A program made the position numbers and the translations under genes. Source: Chryseobacterium daecheongense (GTDB lineage: Bacteria; Bacteroidota; Bacteroidia; Flavobacteriales; Weeksellaceae). Taken from it: 64,000 bases of DNA. The stretch lies in contig CP115858.1 of assembly GCA_027920525.1 (NCBI GenBank), positions 3,844,001-3,908,000 of the forward strand, read 5' to 3'. This document shows, one piece after another, positions 1-9,436 of this stretch; within the stretch, counting starts at the first letter, position 1; each line of letters begins with the position of its first letter. Below the pieces are notes generated by a model. The model saw only the letters and a program-made list of their open reading frames with translations. It did no database searches and was not told the DNA's origin.

Positions 1-622
1 TTTTTCGGGCTCCTGGAAAGAAAAATATGAAGCCATTGTTTCGGAAGAACATCTTCGGACTATCGATCAAAACATTCAAAGATTTAAAGATGGAACTTTA
101 GATTGGCATCTTCCTTATTTTAACGAAGAAATTCTGATTGACCGGAAGCAAAGTTTCGGGCACTTTATCCATATTCTGGAAACTAAGGATCAAAATGAAG
201 AAAAAGCAAGACAATTGGAAGAGATCCCCTTTGAATACTGGCTTGATGTTCTGGGGCAGAGACTTACTTCAGCAAGCGTTCGTGATGAACAAGCCATTCC
301 ACCTCTAAAAGATGCTTTGATTGGTAGTTGTCAGGTCTATTTTAATAAAGAAATCACCATTGCACAGAGGGCATGGGAAAAACATGTGGGAAGAACGGAC
401 GACCAGTTCTGGGGTGAGGTAAAAGGCAGTAATTTTCAAAAACAGGAAAAGGTAATGGCTAAAATCTATTATATCATCGAGAATAAAACCTGGTGGAATG
501 TATTCTTTCATTATAAGCATGGGGTTGTCTACGAAATAAGGGAAAAAGAAGGACACGGCATTCGTTGGGCAAGTGGAGGAACACAGCTTATTGGTTTTCT
601 GGAAACTTTTATCAATGAATAA
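1..622 (+). CDS. Hypothetical protein, C-terminal part
   Basis: The reading frame is open from the first bases of the window, so the true start lies upstream and about 206 residues are visible. I do not recognise the family. The visible part is soluble and rich in aromatic and charged residues, with a Trp/His-rich patch (ENKTWWNVFFHYKHG) and a C-terminal GHGIRWASGG segment. No signal peptide or membrane segment is seen. An internal ATG at 215 is not needed as a start because coding continues upstream of it. The next gene begins 57 bases later on the same strand. Confidence 0.6.
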   Translation, partial: FSGSWKEKYEAIVSEEHLRTIDQNIQRFKDGTLDWHLPYFNEEILIDRKQSFGHFIHILETKDQNEEKARQLEEIPFEYWLDVLGQRLTSASVRDEQAIPPLKDALIGSCQVYFNKEITIAQRAWEKHVGRTDDQFWGEVKGSNFQKQEKVMAKIYYIIENKTWWNVFFHYKHGVVYEIREKEGHGIRWASGGTQLIGFLETFINE

Positions 623-679
623 TATATTGCGTAAAAAGATTACGTAGCAAATGCTTTATTTTGCCAAAAACTCATTTGA

Positions 680-1003
680 ATGAAAAATATCTATAACAAA
701 GGAGCTTTTCGGGCTTTTGAATATGGGAAAATAGGACCTTACCTGAAAAAGTATGGGAACAAAAAGTGGCGGAGAACTGAGCAATCCGATATAGATGACC
801 AATTATCTGAATCCATACCATTCCGGAAAGTAAGAAGACAAAAACAAAAGCTTGTCTGGGTGAAAATAATCAAAGAAATTAATGGAACAAAATATTCCAG
901 GTACAAGAAATTCCATAGTGAAAGATCTTTTAGAAGTGCCGTAACCAGTCCCCATATAATAAGATATTTTCATATCAATAACAAAACAAAAAAAGAAAAA
1001 TGA
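680..1003 (+). CDS. Small basic hypothetical protein
   Basis: This 107-residue protein is very rich in Lys and Arg, with many Tyr residues, and has no signal or membrane segment. Its stop overlaps the start of tatD in an ATGA junction, which argues for translational coupling and for a real gene. No domain is recognised. The high positive charge would suit nucleic-acid binding, but that is only a guess from composition. Confidence 0.55.
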   Translation: MKNIYNKGAFRAFEYGKIGPYLKKYGNKKWRRTEQSDIDDQLSESIPFRKVRRQKQKLVWVKIIKEINGTKYSRYKKFHSERSFRSAVTSPHIIRYFHINNKTKKEK

Positions 1004-1788
1004 ATACCTACATTGATATTGGCATTAATCTGATCAATAAACAGTTCTATAATGAACAAGACGAAGTGATTAACCGTGCTCTGGACAATGGCGTAGACTA
1101 TATGATCCTTACGGGGACAAGTGTGCGAGGAAGTAAAGAATCTGCAGATATAGCGCAGGATTATCCGGATATTTTATTTTCAACGGCGGGCATTCACCCT
1201 CATGATGCTAAATCATTTAATGATCAAAGTATCGGCGAACTCAGGAACCTTCTAAAACAGGACCATGTGGTTTCAGTGGGAGAGTGCGGATTGGATTTTG
1301 ACCGTGATTTTTCACCAAGGCCTCTACAAGAGAAGTGTTATCGTGCACAACTTGAACTGGCAATTCAAATCAATAAACCTTTATTTCTTCATGAGAGATC
1401 TGCATTTAAAAGATTTACCGAAATTACAGAGGATTACCTTTCTCAACTTCCGGAATCAGTCGTTCATTGTTTCACCGGGACTTTAGAAGAAGCAAAAAGC
1501 TATTTGGATAAAGGGTTTTATTTAGGATTTACAGGAGCAATCAGTGATGAAAAAAGATTTAAACACCTTGAGGAAGTGATCAGGTATGTTCCATTAGAAA
1601 GAATGATGATTGAAACGGATGCTCCGTTTATGCTTCCGAAAAATATCTCAGCGCGAAGTCAGAACCGGAGAAATGAACCTGCCTTTCTACCTTATGTGGC
1701 GCAAACCATTGCTCAGATCAAGAAAATAAGTTTGACGGATGTAGCAGAAGAAACAACAGCGGTCGCCAGGAAATTTTTCAGGATATAA
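1000..1788 (+). CDS. tatD: TatD family metal-dependent deoxyribonuclease
   Basis: This 262-residue TIM-barrel hydrolase matches the TatD subfamily proper. The N-terminal metal motif is DIGINL, as in E. coli TatD, rather than the HxH of YcfH-type paralogues. Further family blocks are TGTSVRGS, STAGIHPHDAKSF, SVGECGLDFDRDFSP, LFLHERSAF, VHCFTG and ETDAPFM. The known activity is Mg-dependent 3'-5' DNA exonuclease, linked to processing of damaged DNA ends. The start overlaps the upstream gene by 4 bases. A hairpin terminator follows the stop codon. Confidence 0.9.
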   Translation: MNTYIDIGINLINKQFYNEQDEVINRALDNGVDYMILTGTSVRGSKESADIAQDYPDILFSTAGIHPHDAKSFNDQSIGELRNLLKQDHVVSVGECGLDFDRDFSPRPLQEKCYRAQLELAIQINKPLFLHERSAFKRFTEITEDYLSQLPESVVHCFTGTLEEAKSYLDKGFYLGFTGAISDEKRFKHLEEVIRYVPLERMMIETDAPFMLPKNISARSQNRRNEPAFLPYVAQTIAQIKKISLTDVAEETTAVARKFFRI

Positions 1789-1825
1789 AAAAGAGCTCTA
1801 CTGAATAAGTGAAGCTCTTTTTTTA
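1787..1825 (+). terminator. Terminator after tatD
   Basis: AAGAGCT at 1791-1797 pairs with AGCTCTT at 1813-1819, and a run of T follows. It lies between convergent tatD and deoD. Confidence 0.7.
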
Positions 1826-1886
1826 TGGTTGAAAAGCAAATTGCGAATCGCAATATTGCTTTCTATAATTAGGGTGATATAAGGTT

Positions 1887-2597
1887 TTAAATAACTTTCA
1901 ATGCCGATTCCAAAGCCAGCTCAATCATCGGTTTCAAAGCTGTCTCTCTTTGGTCTGCTGAAATTTTTTCGTGCGTCGGAATGATATCCGTTACCGTAAG
2001 AATTGTGGCGGCATTTTTTCCTAAATGTTTAGCATTGGCGAATAATCCAAAGGCTTCCATTTCCACAGCCGGACAATTGTATCTTGTTGCAATCTCAGGA
2101 ACGGTTAAATCCTTTCGATAGAAAATATCGCTGCTGTGAATAGTAACAGCCTTGGTTTTCAAAGAAGATTCTTCTGCCGTTGCATTGATCACATCAAAAA
2201 TATTTCCCTGATGAGAAATAATATCTCCTTCTATTTCCCATGCATATTTTGCATAGGTACTTTCACTTGCCGCATGTTCAACATTTAGAATATCAAATAC
2301 TTTCAGATCTGTGGTGTAAGCTCCACAGGTACCGATACGGATGATTGTATCTACATCATATTCGGTGTACAATTCATAGGAGTAAATACCGATGCTTGGA
2401 AAACCCATTCCACTTGCTCCTACGCTGATTTCTTTTCCTTTATAAAGTCCGGTATAATACAAAATACCTCTGGTTTTGCTTACCAGTTTTGCATTTTCTA
2501 AAAAGTTTTCGGCAATATATTGTGCACGAAGCGGATCCCCCGGCTGCAATATTACTTTTGCTATTTCTCCTTTTTTTGCACTAATGTGAATACTCAT
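1887..2597 (-). CDS. deoD: Purine-nucleoside phosphorylase (DeoD type)
   Basis: The 236-residue length fits the hexameric DeoD family. Visible blocks are the phosphate-binding start QPGDPLRAQYIAENF, GMGFPSIGIYSYEL, the GTCGAY loop, and VEMEAFGLF for nucleoside binding. DeoD cleaves purine (deoxy)ribonucleosides with phosphate to give the free base and (deoxy)ribose-1-phosphate for salvage in the cytoplasm. A clear TAnnTTTG -7 box lies about 20 bases upstream of the ATG, which supports this start. It is a stand-alone gene convergent with tatD. Confidence 0.93.
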   Translation of the reverse strand: MSIHISAKKGEIAKVILQPGDPLRAQYIAENFLENAKLVSKTRGILYYTGLYKGKEISVGASGMGFPSIGIYSYELYTEYDVDTIIRIGTCGAYTTDLKVFDILNVEHAASESTYAKYAWEIEGDIISHQGNIFDVINATAEESSLKTKAVTIHSSDIFYRKDLTVPEIATRYNCPAVEMEAFGLFANAKHLGKNAATILTVTDIIPTHEKISADQRETALKPMIELALESALKVI

Positions 2598-2617
2598 AAT
2601 GTTATTTTGAATGACGG

Positions 2618-2625
2618 CAAAGATA
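2618..2625 (-). promoter_or_regulatory. -7 box of deoD promoter
   Basis: On the minus strand this reads TATCTTTG, a full match to the Bacteroidota -7 consensus TAnnTTTG. No clear -33 TTG was found at the usual distance. Confidence 0.65.
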
Positions 2626-2898
2626 GCAACTTTTACTTTTATTGCTTTTTAAGTTAATCGCAAAAACGCAAAGGTTATTTTATTATTTTATGTTTTCAGA
2701 GCACTGGAAAATCTAAGATTTTCAAATGTTTATGAACAAAAATACTTTATTATCAACTTCGTCGGTTTTAAAAATCTTTGTATCCTCTAAAAAAACTTGT
2801 TCTTAGGCCTTTGTATTCCCGTGGCTGACCGAAGACAGAGGCATTAATTAATTCTTAATCATAATGATATTAAAGTTTTATTCTCAAAAAAATAATTT
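2626..2898. other. AT-rich intergenic region before the MoxR operon
   Basis: The gap between divergent deoD and the MoxR operon is about 313 bases. Apart from the deoD promoter and the promoter box at 2899 I see no coding frame, no RNA gene and no strong hairpin. Confidence 0.5.
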
Positions 2899-2906
2899 TA
2901 CTTTTG
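2899..2906 (+). promoter_or_regulatory. -7 box of the MoxR/bpX operon
   Basis: The sequence TACTTTTG fits TAnnTTTG. It ends 4 bases before the ATG at 2911, so the transcript would be leaderless or nearly so. Confidence 0.5.
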
Positions 2907-2910
2907 TTAT

Positions 2911-3564
2911 ATGACCGAAAATACATCTCCTTTCCTGGATACTTTATTTCTTCTCCGTAAAGAAGAATGTATCACCGTTTTTTCAAATATTCAAAAAATT
3001 TCAGAGAAAGAAGAACAGGATGCCGCGGATTATTTTGAATCAGAATTTGAAAAAGAAAGACTGGAGTTTTTGACGGATCATTTGGCGTATGATAAAGAGA
3101 CTGCAGTCTGGGCTGCTAAGGTCCTTTATTATGCTGCTCAATTGTATTTAATAAGGGAAAACACGGCAAAAGACCTGGATCAGTTCATCCCTGAATTTAG
3201 AGGAATGAAAAATTCCGGAGCACTTTTATCAGCAGATCTTTCGCTGAGATTTTTACCACAGATAATTACAGTTCTTCAGAATTTGGACCCCGACGATCCT
3301 TTGATAAAAAAATTGGAAAGTATTTTGCTGCAATTCCATTACTCGGGTGTAGGGTATGATCTTGATCTCGAAAATATGAATTGGCAGGAAGAGTTGAAAG
3401 AGCCGACATACCGGAAGCTATATCTTGAAAGGATTGTTGAAAAAAGAGCTCAAAGGTTGGCTGAAATACCCTATATTAATAAGTTGTTGGTTGCTGAATT
3501 TGGCTTACATAAAGACGGGTTCTGGCGAGAATTAAAAATTATAAACGAAGAAGAAAATAAATGA
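2911..3564 (+). CDS. MoxR-vWA operon accessory protein, helical
   Basis: This is a 217-residue, mostly helical, acidic soluble protein with no signal peptide. Its last codons overlap the MoxR gene start (ATGA junction), so it is the first cistron of a six-gene operon. From position and size it probably belongs to the accessory components of MoxR-vWA-beta-propeller ternary systems found in Bacteroidota. I cannot assign a numbered bpX family from sequence alone. The membership is inferred from context; the protein itself shows no motif that I recognise. Confidence 0.7.
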   Translation: MTENTSPFLDTLFLLRKEECITVFSNIQKISEKEEQDAADYFESEFEKERLEFLTDHLAYDKETAVWAAKVLYYAAQLYLIRENTAKDLDQFIPEFRGMKNSGALLSADLSLRFLPQIITVLQNLDPDDPLIKKLESILLQFHYSGVGYDLDLENMNWQEELKEPTYRKLYLERIVEKRAQRLAEIPYINKLLVAEFGLHKDGFWRELKIINEEENK

Positions 3565-4694
3565 TTCCGAATATTTCAAAGCTTAATGCAGTACTCAATT
3601 ACGTAAAAGACACTTTTGTAGGTAAAAACGATGTGGTCGATCTGCTGGGGATCTGCCTTCTGGCCAGAGAAAATGCATTTTTATATGGTCCGCCGGGAAC
3701 TGCAAAATCAGCTATTGTAAGAACCTTGTCCCAAACGGTTAAAGATGGGAAGAATTTTGAGTATTTGCTGACCCGCTTCACGGAACCGAATGAAATTTTC
3801 GGTCCTTTTGATATCAGGAAATTAAAAGAAGGCGAACTTCTTACCAATACAGAAGGGATGATGCCCGAGGCTTCAATGGTTTTTCTGGATGAGATTTTTA
3901 ATGCCAATTCAGCGATCCTCAATTCGCTTTTGATGGCTTTGAATGAAAAGATCTTTAAGAGGGGAAAGGAAACCAAGCATCTGCCTGCACTCATGTTTGT
4001 GGGAGCAAGCAATGTTTTACCTGAAGATGAAGCTTTAAATGCTTTATTCGACCGTTTTCTTATCAGGATCAATGTAGATTATGTGAATCCTGAGCTGCTT
4101 CAACAGGTTCTTTTAGCAGGCAGAAGATTAGAAAATGCAGAGGAAAGGGATATTCCTGAAATTAGGGCCGAGGAAATAAGAGAGCTTCAGAACCTTTGTA
4201 AAACAGTGGATCTGAAACCTATTTATGAAGTTTACCTTAATACCGTAATTAGTCTCCGGAATACCGGAATTGCAATTTCCGACCGTAGAGCGGTAAAGCT
4301 TCAGAACCTTATTGCTGCAAGTGCTTTGATTTGCGGGAGAAGTGAAGCAATACTTTCTGACCTTTGGGTATTGAAACATATCTGGGATACGGAAGAGCAG
4401 ATTGAAATTCTGGAAGGGATCATTAACAGGACCATCGAAAAGGATGAAAACCCGCAAAGCCATCCTCAGGCATTGCACAATAAAATGCCGAATCCTGAAG
4501 AGGTAATGAAGGATGTGAAGATCTTACAGGAAAAATGGGATAGCGGATCTGCAACATTTGAAGAACAAAATGTGATTAAAGATAAACTGAGATATCTACA
4601 AACCCGCTGTGACTGGATTAAAAATCCTGAACAGAAACAATATATTCAACAGGAAATAGAAGGCTTATGGCAGAGGATCTTACAGAGCATGTAA
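3561..4694 (+). CDS. MoxR family AAA+ ATPase
   Basis: This 377-residue protein carries Walker A GPPGTAKSAIVR (about residues 43-54), Walker B MVFLDEIF (about 106-113) and sensor I in FVGASNVLPEDEALNALFDRF. These are typical of the MoxR/RavA branch, which usually remodels protein complexes together with a vWA-domain partner. The C-terminal 100 residues are helical and charged, as in RavA-like members. It overlaps the preceding gene by 4 bases and the next by 28. The tight packing with a vWA gene two cistrons downstream defines the system. Confidence 0.9.
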   Translation: MIPNISKLNAVLNYVKDTFVGKNDVVDLLGICLLARENAFLYGPPGTAKSAIVRTLSQTVKDGKNFEYLLTRFTEPNEIFGPFDIRKLKEGELLTNTEGMMPEASMVFLDEIFNANSAILNSLLMALNEKIFKRGKETKHLPALMFVGASNVLPEDEALNALFDRFLIRINVDYVNPELLQQVLLAGRRLENAEERDIPEIRAEEIRELQNLCKTVDLKPIYEVYLNTVISLRNTGIAISDRRAVKLQNLIAASALICGRSEAILSDLWVLKHIWDTEEQIEILEGIINRTIEKDENPQSHPQALHNKMPNPEEVMKDVKILQEKWDSGSATFEEQNVIKDKLRYLQTRCDWIKNPEQKQYIQQEIEGLWQRILQSM

Positions 4695-5410
4695 TTGATT
4701 TTTGGGCGGAATTGCCTCGTGCTGATGAAGATTTTTTAGGTTCGATCCGGAACTGGAAAAATCTTCAGATTGCTTTGGAGGATGAGACGATCTGGCTTAA
4801 AGGATTTACTGAAGAGCAGGCTGCTTCTCCGGAGGTACAACAATTGCCCAATTTCATTTTATATGAGCTCCGTAATGGTTTATTATTTAAAAAGAAAGCC
4901 TTAGTTCCTACCCGGAAAGTAAGAACTGCATTATTATGGTCTCCTATTGACCAGGCATTGCGTCTGGTTCTGCCGCCATCCAATCAGAATTTTTTTGGAA
5001 TTAATGAAAAAATCAGGATAAGGCTAAAACCTGAAACTACAGAACAGCCTGCCATCGCTTTATTAAGTCCTATGTCGGAGATTGGAGCGGTTATTCCGAC
5101 ATTACCTACATTCAAACTTGAAAGAAACGAATGGATTATCATTGGAGACAGGGCGCTATTCCTGGGTACACCTTTACTGGGGCTACCGGGAAAAACCTAT
5201 TGGGAGAAAGAAGGACATCTTTTACCCACCGGATTTGATTTTGAATTTAAGAATGTAAGTGCTTTACTTCAAAGAAAATATAATGAGAACATGAGCTATT
5301 GGCTTTTATGGAATGAAGACGGAAGTTATCTGTCCATTGCTAAGAAAGATCTGAAAAAGCTTTCCATAAGCTCATACCGGCTCACTCAAAAAGCGAAAGA
5401 ATGGAGCTAA
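4667..5410 (+). CDS. Beta-rich component of the MoxR-vWA system (bpX-like)
   Basis: This 247-residue protein has a short helical N-terminus followed by repeated beta-strand/turn segments such as LLWSPIDQALRLVLPPS, EWIIIGDRALFLG and YWLLWNEDGSYLSI. That pattern resembles the divergent beta-propeller (bpX) domains described for MoxR-vWA ternary systems. The gene starts inside the end of the MoxR gene and ends 10 bases inside the vWA gene. No catalytic motif is visible, so a recruiting or recognition role is an inference from the family. A structure prediction would settle the fold. Confidence 0.65.
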   Translation: MAEDLTEHVIDFWAELPRADEDFLGSIRNWKNLQIALEDETIWLKGFTEEQAASPEVQQLPNFILYELRNGLLFKKKALVPTRKVRTALLWSPIDQALRLVLPPSNQNFFGINEKIRIRLKPETTEQPAIALLSPMSEIGAVIPTLPTFKLERNEWIIIGDRALFLGTPLLGLPGKTYWEKEGHLLPTGFDFEFKNVSALLQRKYNENMSYWLLWNEDGSYLSIAKKDLKKLSISSYRLTQKAKEWS

Positions 5411-7785
5411 ATGAATACTTCCAGTCCTACGAAGGATATTTTTGGGAATGGAATACAGATGAAGATGTGCGTGATGGGACAGGTTATCACGAAAATAACC
5501 TTGTATCCATTCCGAATGTGGGAGCCATTGCATACCGGCCTTACATAATTGAAGTCCTGAAAGAATTACATCTGCAGGGAATCCCTCCCTTTGGAGCTTT
5601 ATTGTTAGTACTTTATGCAACCCAGGAAGGCTATCTTAATTTCAATGCCGTTTCGTATTATTTAAAAAAGCTTGAAAGGGAAGCCAAAGTAAATATTGAT
5701 GTGGATTGCATTATCAATTTTCTGGGGAACCTGAATAAATTGGGTAAATCTTATAAAAAAGGGCAGAACAGAATTCTTTTGCTGCAAACATTATTTCACA
5801 ATGCCCATAACAGGATCTCTGCACCATTGGGTTCATTGCTTCTGAAAAAGTTTGCAAAAAATCCTTATGCTCTGGCCAAAAGTGCTGAAAAAATACCCGT
5901 AACATCCTCATCTCTGGTAAAGGATACCAGAGTTCTTGTGTGGCTCAATGAAAAATTTCCTTCGGTAGAGTCAATTATTTATGCGATGAAAGGCTTTGGC
6001 ACTGAGCCGGAGCTGGATGATGAGGTTGCAGAAGAGGAGATAACCGTAGAATCCAATAATGATTTTATCCAGGATTTAATAGAAGAGCCAAAAACATTTC
6101 AGGTAGGAAGCCTGATCAAAAGAATCTGGAGTGGCCTCAAAATTCCCATGCGTCATCTTTCTCCCGGTAAGCAGACGATAGGAGGAATTTCTGATATGAC
6201 CAATAAGGGTGAGCTTCACAGAATGCTTTTGTCGGAATTCGCAAATGAAGATGAGGTTTTTATGAGCAGAATAGCCAACAGCGAAACCCTTTATATTCAA
6301 AGGGAGATACCTCCTGAAGAAAATGTTTTTGAAAGAATAATTTTAATAGATACCTCTCTGAAAAACTGGGGAACACCGAAAGTATTGGCCTATGCATCCG
6401 CAATTGCGGTCATTAAGCATCCGAAGGCTCATTCGGAATGTAAAGTTTTCGTTCTGGGGCAAACAAGTGTTCCTGTTTCTCTTGATAGCGTGGAAAATGT
6501 TGTGGATCATCTAAACCAGGTAAGCTCAGCTTTGGATGTTTCCCAGGCTCTGGCTAAGTTTTTCCAGGATGAGCACACGGAAAAAGATCTTGAAGTATTT
6601 TTTATCACCAACCAGGAAAATCTTATGAATGAAAGCTTGCAAAAAGTAATTCATGAAAACAGGGATAGGCTTAAGTTTATAGTAACCACATCTGCTGATG
6701 GAGAGGTTAACTTCTTCAAACATCATAAAGGAACAAGGAAACACATCCAGAAAATTGTACTTCCTTTAAAAGACTTATGGGCTAATCCACCACAACGAAA
6801 ACAGAAAGCTGATCAGGATTCTGGGAATGGCAAAAAAACGGATGTTCCGAAGAACTATCCTATTCTTTTTCCTACACCCATGAACAAAATAGCTTCCTTT
6901 TTGTATGAAGGGGAGTTCTTTATCTTGAGCAATAAAAAGCAGCTGCTTAAAACCTATTTGTCTGATAATTATTATAATAAGGATTATTATGACCGATACA
7001 GAATACATAGGGGCTGTGAGGTTTTAATTGAAAATATTTCGGTAAGACCCCGTGGGCAGTTTGCTCTGGCTAAAAATAAGCAACAACAATTTATCCTTTG
7101 CCAGTACCAGCCTGATAAGCATATTATTTCAAAACTTAACCTTAATACCAAAGAATATTCTGAGCTCAATCTAACCGGGAAAAACATACCCAATGATTAT
7201 CGGCTGATTTATTTTAACAAAAGTTTTTATCTGCATCATGCGGAATCCTCCTGGATCTATCATATTAATATTGATGGAAATATTTCATTTGAATCGGTGA
7301 AGAATGATAAAGAGATAGCCCGGAATCATTCAAAAGTAGAAACTGAAATGAAAAAGCTGGCGAATGGCGGAATAAAGATTTTAAATAACTTTAATAATAT
7401 CGGAATCAACACTGAAAACAGCCTCGTCATATCAAATAACAGGCTGGCGAAAGTTTATGACAATTCTCTGACATTATACCGAAATAATCACAGGATAAAA
7501 ATAATTGCGAATCAATACAAAAATAAATTTACTTTTTCAGACGGAAGTGAGATTATCACGGATTCCCGTGGGATATTAACTTTCAAAAGCAGTAATAAAA
7601 ATATTCCGGTATTTTATATCCCTTCTACGGAACATGGCTTTTTGTCTCTGGCAACCCATACCGAATTTGGAGGAGCTGAATATTACCTTCCTGAAACCAC
7701 CTTGCTTAAGATGAGAACAATGGGGGATATGTGTTCAGATTATCTGGAGACTTTTATCAATCAAATTCTGGAATATGGAACTTAG
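5401..7785 (+). CDS. vWA plus C-terminal beta-propeller-like protein
   Basis: The protein has 794 residues in three parts. Residues 1-300 form a helical N-terminal region. A von Willebrand A-like domain spans about 308-480, beginning RIILIDTSLKNWG. The C-terminal third (about 495-780) has regular beta repeats and looks like a bpX-type propeller. The MIDAS motif is degenerate: D-x-S is kept, but the second Ser is replaced by Lys (DTSLK). In related systems the vWA subunit is the client or adaptor of MoxR. It overlaps both neighbours by about 10 bases, which implies coupled translation. Confidence 0.7.
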   Translation: MELNEYFQSYEGYFWEWNTDEDVRDGTGYHENNLVSIPNVGAIAYRPYIIEVLKELHLQGIPPFGALLLVLYATQEGYLNFNAVSYYLKKLEREAKVNIDVDCIINFLGNLNKLGKSYKKGQNRILLLQTLFHNAHNRISAPLGSLLLKKFAKNPYALAKSAEKIPVTSSSLVKDTRVLVWLNEKFPSVESIIYAMKGFGTEPELDDEVAEEEITVESNNDFIQDLIEEPKTFQVGSLIKRIWSGLKIPMRHLSPGKQTIGGISDMTNKGELHRMLLSEFANEDEVFMSRIANSETLYIQREIPPEENVFERIILIDTSLKNWGTPKVLAYASAIAVIKHPKAHSECKVFVLGQTSVPVSLDSVENVVDHLNQVSSALDVSQALAKFFQDEHTEKDLEVFFITNQENLMNESLQKVIHENRDRLKFIVTTSADGEVNFFKHHKGTRKHIQKIVLPLKDLWANPPQRKQKADQDSGNGKKTDVPKNYPILFPTPMNKIASFLYEGEFFILSNKKQLLKTYLSDNYYNKDYYDRYRIHRGCEVLIENISVRPRGQFALAKNKQQQFILCQYQPDKHIISKLNLNTKEYSELNLTGKNIPNDYRLIYFNKSFYLHHAESSWIYHINIDGNISFESVKNDKEIARNHSKVETEMKKLANGGIKILNNFNNIGINTENSLVISNNRLAKVYDNSLTLYRNNHRIKIIANQYKNKFTFSDGSEIITDSRGILTFKSSNKNIPVFYIPSTEHGFLSLATHTEFGGAEYYLPETTLLKMRTMGDMCSDYLETFINQILEYGT

Positions 7786-9436
7786 AATAAAACCTTTTCC
7801 AAAGAATGATTATCCCCGGAAGGGACTTCTGATCAGGAGTTCTTCACCATCCGTATGGCTCAGTGAAATGGATGCTTTAGGAATTGACCTAGACCAGGTA
7901 ATGACATTTGCGATTCCTTCCAATGAACCTAATATTCTCTATGGCTGTTTTATTGTTTTTAATAATGAGGCACCCCGGGAAGTTGGCAGGAATTCTTATT
8001 TTCAATGTATAGATGAGGTCTTATTTATCCCTGAATACACTACATTTTATCCTAAGGTCACTCCTGAAGACTGGCTCCATATTGATTCTCAGTTTCTGAT
8101 TATCCATCCCGAATTCGGAATGGTAAAATTAAGAGAAGAAATAGATTGGACCGCATTGCTTGAACAACCACAAAAGAATGGATCTTCTGTCAGCAAACCA
8201 TTAAACGGAGTTTATATTCCAAAAGAAATCAAAAGTTTTGCAGTGGAAATTGATGATGAAAAAATGATGGAATCTCTGCAGACCTCAACAACGGAAGAAG
8301 AATGGATGAAAAACCTGCCTTTTGATCTGAAAAAAGTGATGGCGGGAAACAAAAAAGAAATCGAAAAATATCTAAAGTATATAGAAAAATATCCTGATCG
8401 GGCTGTAGATTTGGGCGTGCCTCTGGATATTATGGGAACTTCCCGAGGAGATGGCTCCGGAAAGTTCAGATTTAATAACAATTGGCTGAGCCGGTTATGG
8501 GGAGGAAACGGGGCAAATGGCAAACAAAGGGATTACCGGTGGGTTCTCCTTGCATTATGGATCATAATTATTGTCGGGAGAATTATGATAGGCTTTACTA
8601 AAGAAGAGGGAACAACAGAAAGCCCTGTTTCCTCAGGAAATGTATTCTCAAAGGAGGCTTTGAAAAATCAGAATCCCGGCAAGTTAGCCTTTGAATCCGG
8701 TCTCACCGAGATAGATATGAAGATTGATTCCCTGTATCATAATGAAAGAAAGGAATTAATGAAAGACTATGCCGCAGCTTCCAAAGGATCCGACGCGAAG
8801 GAAATGAATAAGGTGGAAAAGAAGCTTGAAAATTACAGGGCAAAAGAAAGTAACACGCGGGATTTTCTAAAGAAAATTTACAACAGGAAAATAGCAAAAC
8901 ATATTGCAGACAAATCCAGGGATTACCAGCGTAAAATTTCCGATTCCATTAAAAATAAAAATCATGATAAACCTGTTGATCAGGGAATTGTAAAAAGTAT
9001 CTGGAGAAAAAAGCAGGTGTTAATGGAAGATTCTCTTGGAAGGCTTTATGGAACTTTAGAAAGTGCGGAACCCCATTTTTCATCCGGTCAAAATGCAGAT
9101 ACAAAAGGAAGTTTGGGTGATGAAAGCACACCATCGAAAGACATTTCATTCTCCGAGATTGTTTGGCTGATCATTCTGATTATCGGAAGTGTAGGACTTT
9201 ATTCTTATTTCTTCCGGAAGAAAACCTTGAATATCGGAGGCGATAATGTACCCGGTGGTATTAAAATATTCCTGGTTCTTATTTTGATAGGAATGCTGAT
9301 TTATCTTTTTTATCCGTTGATCGGGATGTACGGGTATAACTGGTTTGTATGGTTCCTGGTTATTTGTGTCATCTTATTGGTATATCGTTTATTCAGCGAG
9401 GACAAAACCATTTTAAAATCCGATAAAGATGAATAA
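7775..9436 (+). CDS. Membrane protein of the MoxR-vWA system
   Basis: This 553-residue protein has a soluble N-terminal domain (about 1-250) with a beta-rich start similar in texture to the other bpX-like proteins. A membrane segment follows at about 255-274 (WVLLALWIIIIVGRIMIGF). Next comes a Lys/Glu-rich, probably coiled-coil stretch at about 300-440. Two to three more membrane segments lie at about 458-480 and 496-545. It would anchor the system in the inner membrane. The overlap is 11 bases upstream and 8 downstream. No enzymatic motif was seen. Confidence 0.65.
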   Translation: MELRIKPFPKNDYPRKGLLIRSSSPSVWLSEMDALGIDLDQVMTFAIPSNEPNILYGCFIVFNNEAPREVGRNSYFQCIDEVLFIPEYTTFYPKVTPEDWLHIDSQFLIIHPEFGMVKLREEIDWTALLEQPQKNGSSVSKPLNGVYIPKEIKSFAVEIDDEKMMESLQTSTTEEEWMKNLPFDLKKVMAGNKKEIEKYLKYIEKYPDRAVDLGVPLDIMGTSRGDGSGKFRFNNNWLSRLWGGNGANGKQRDYRWVLLALWIIIIVGRIMIGFTKEEGTTESPVSSGNVFSKEALKNQNPGKLAFESGLTEIDMKIDSLYHNERKELMKDYAAASKGSDAKEMNKVEKKLENYRAKESNTRDFLKKIYNRKIAKHIADKSRDYQRKISDSIKNKNHDKPVDQGIVKSIWRKKQVLMEDSLGRLYGTLESAEPHFSSGQNADTKGSLGDESTPSKDISFSEIVWLIILIIGSVGLYSYFFRKKTLNIGGDNVPGGIKIFLVLILIGMLIYLFYPLIGMYGYNWFVWFLVICVILLVYRLFSEDKTILKSDKDE

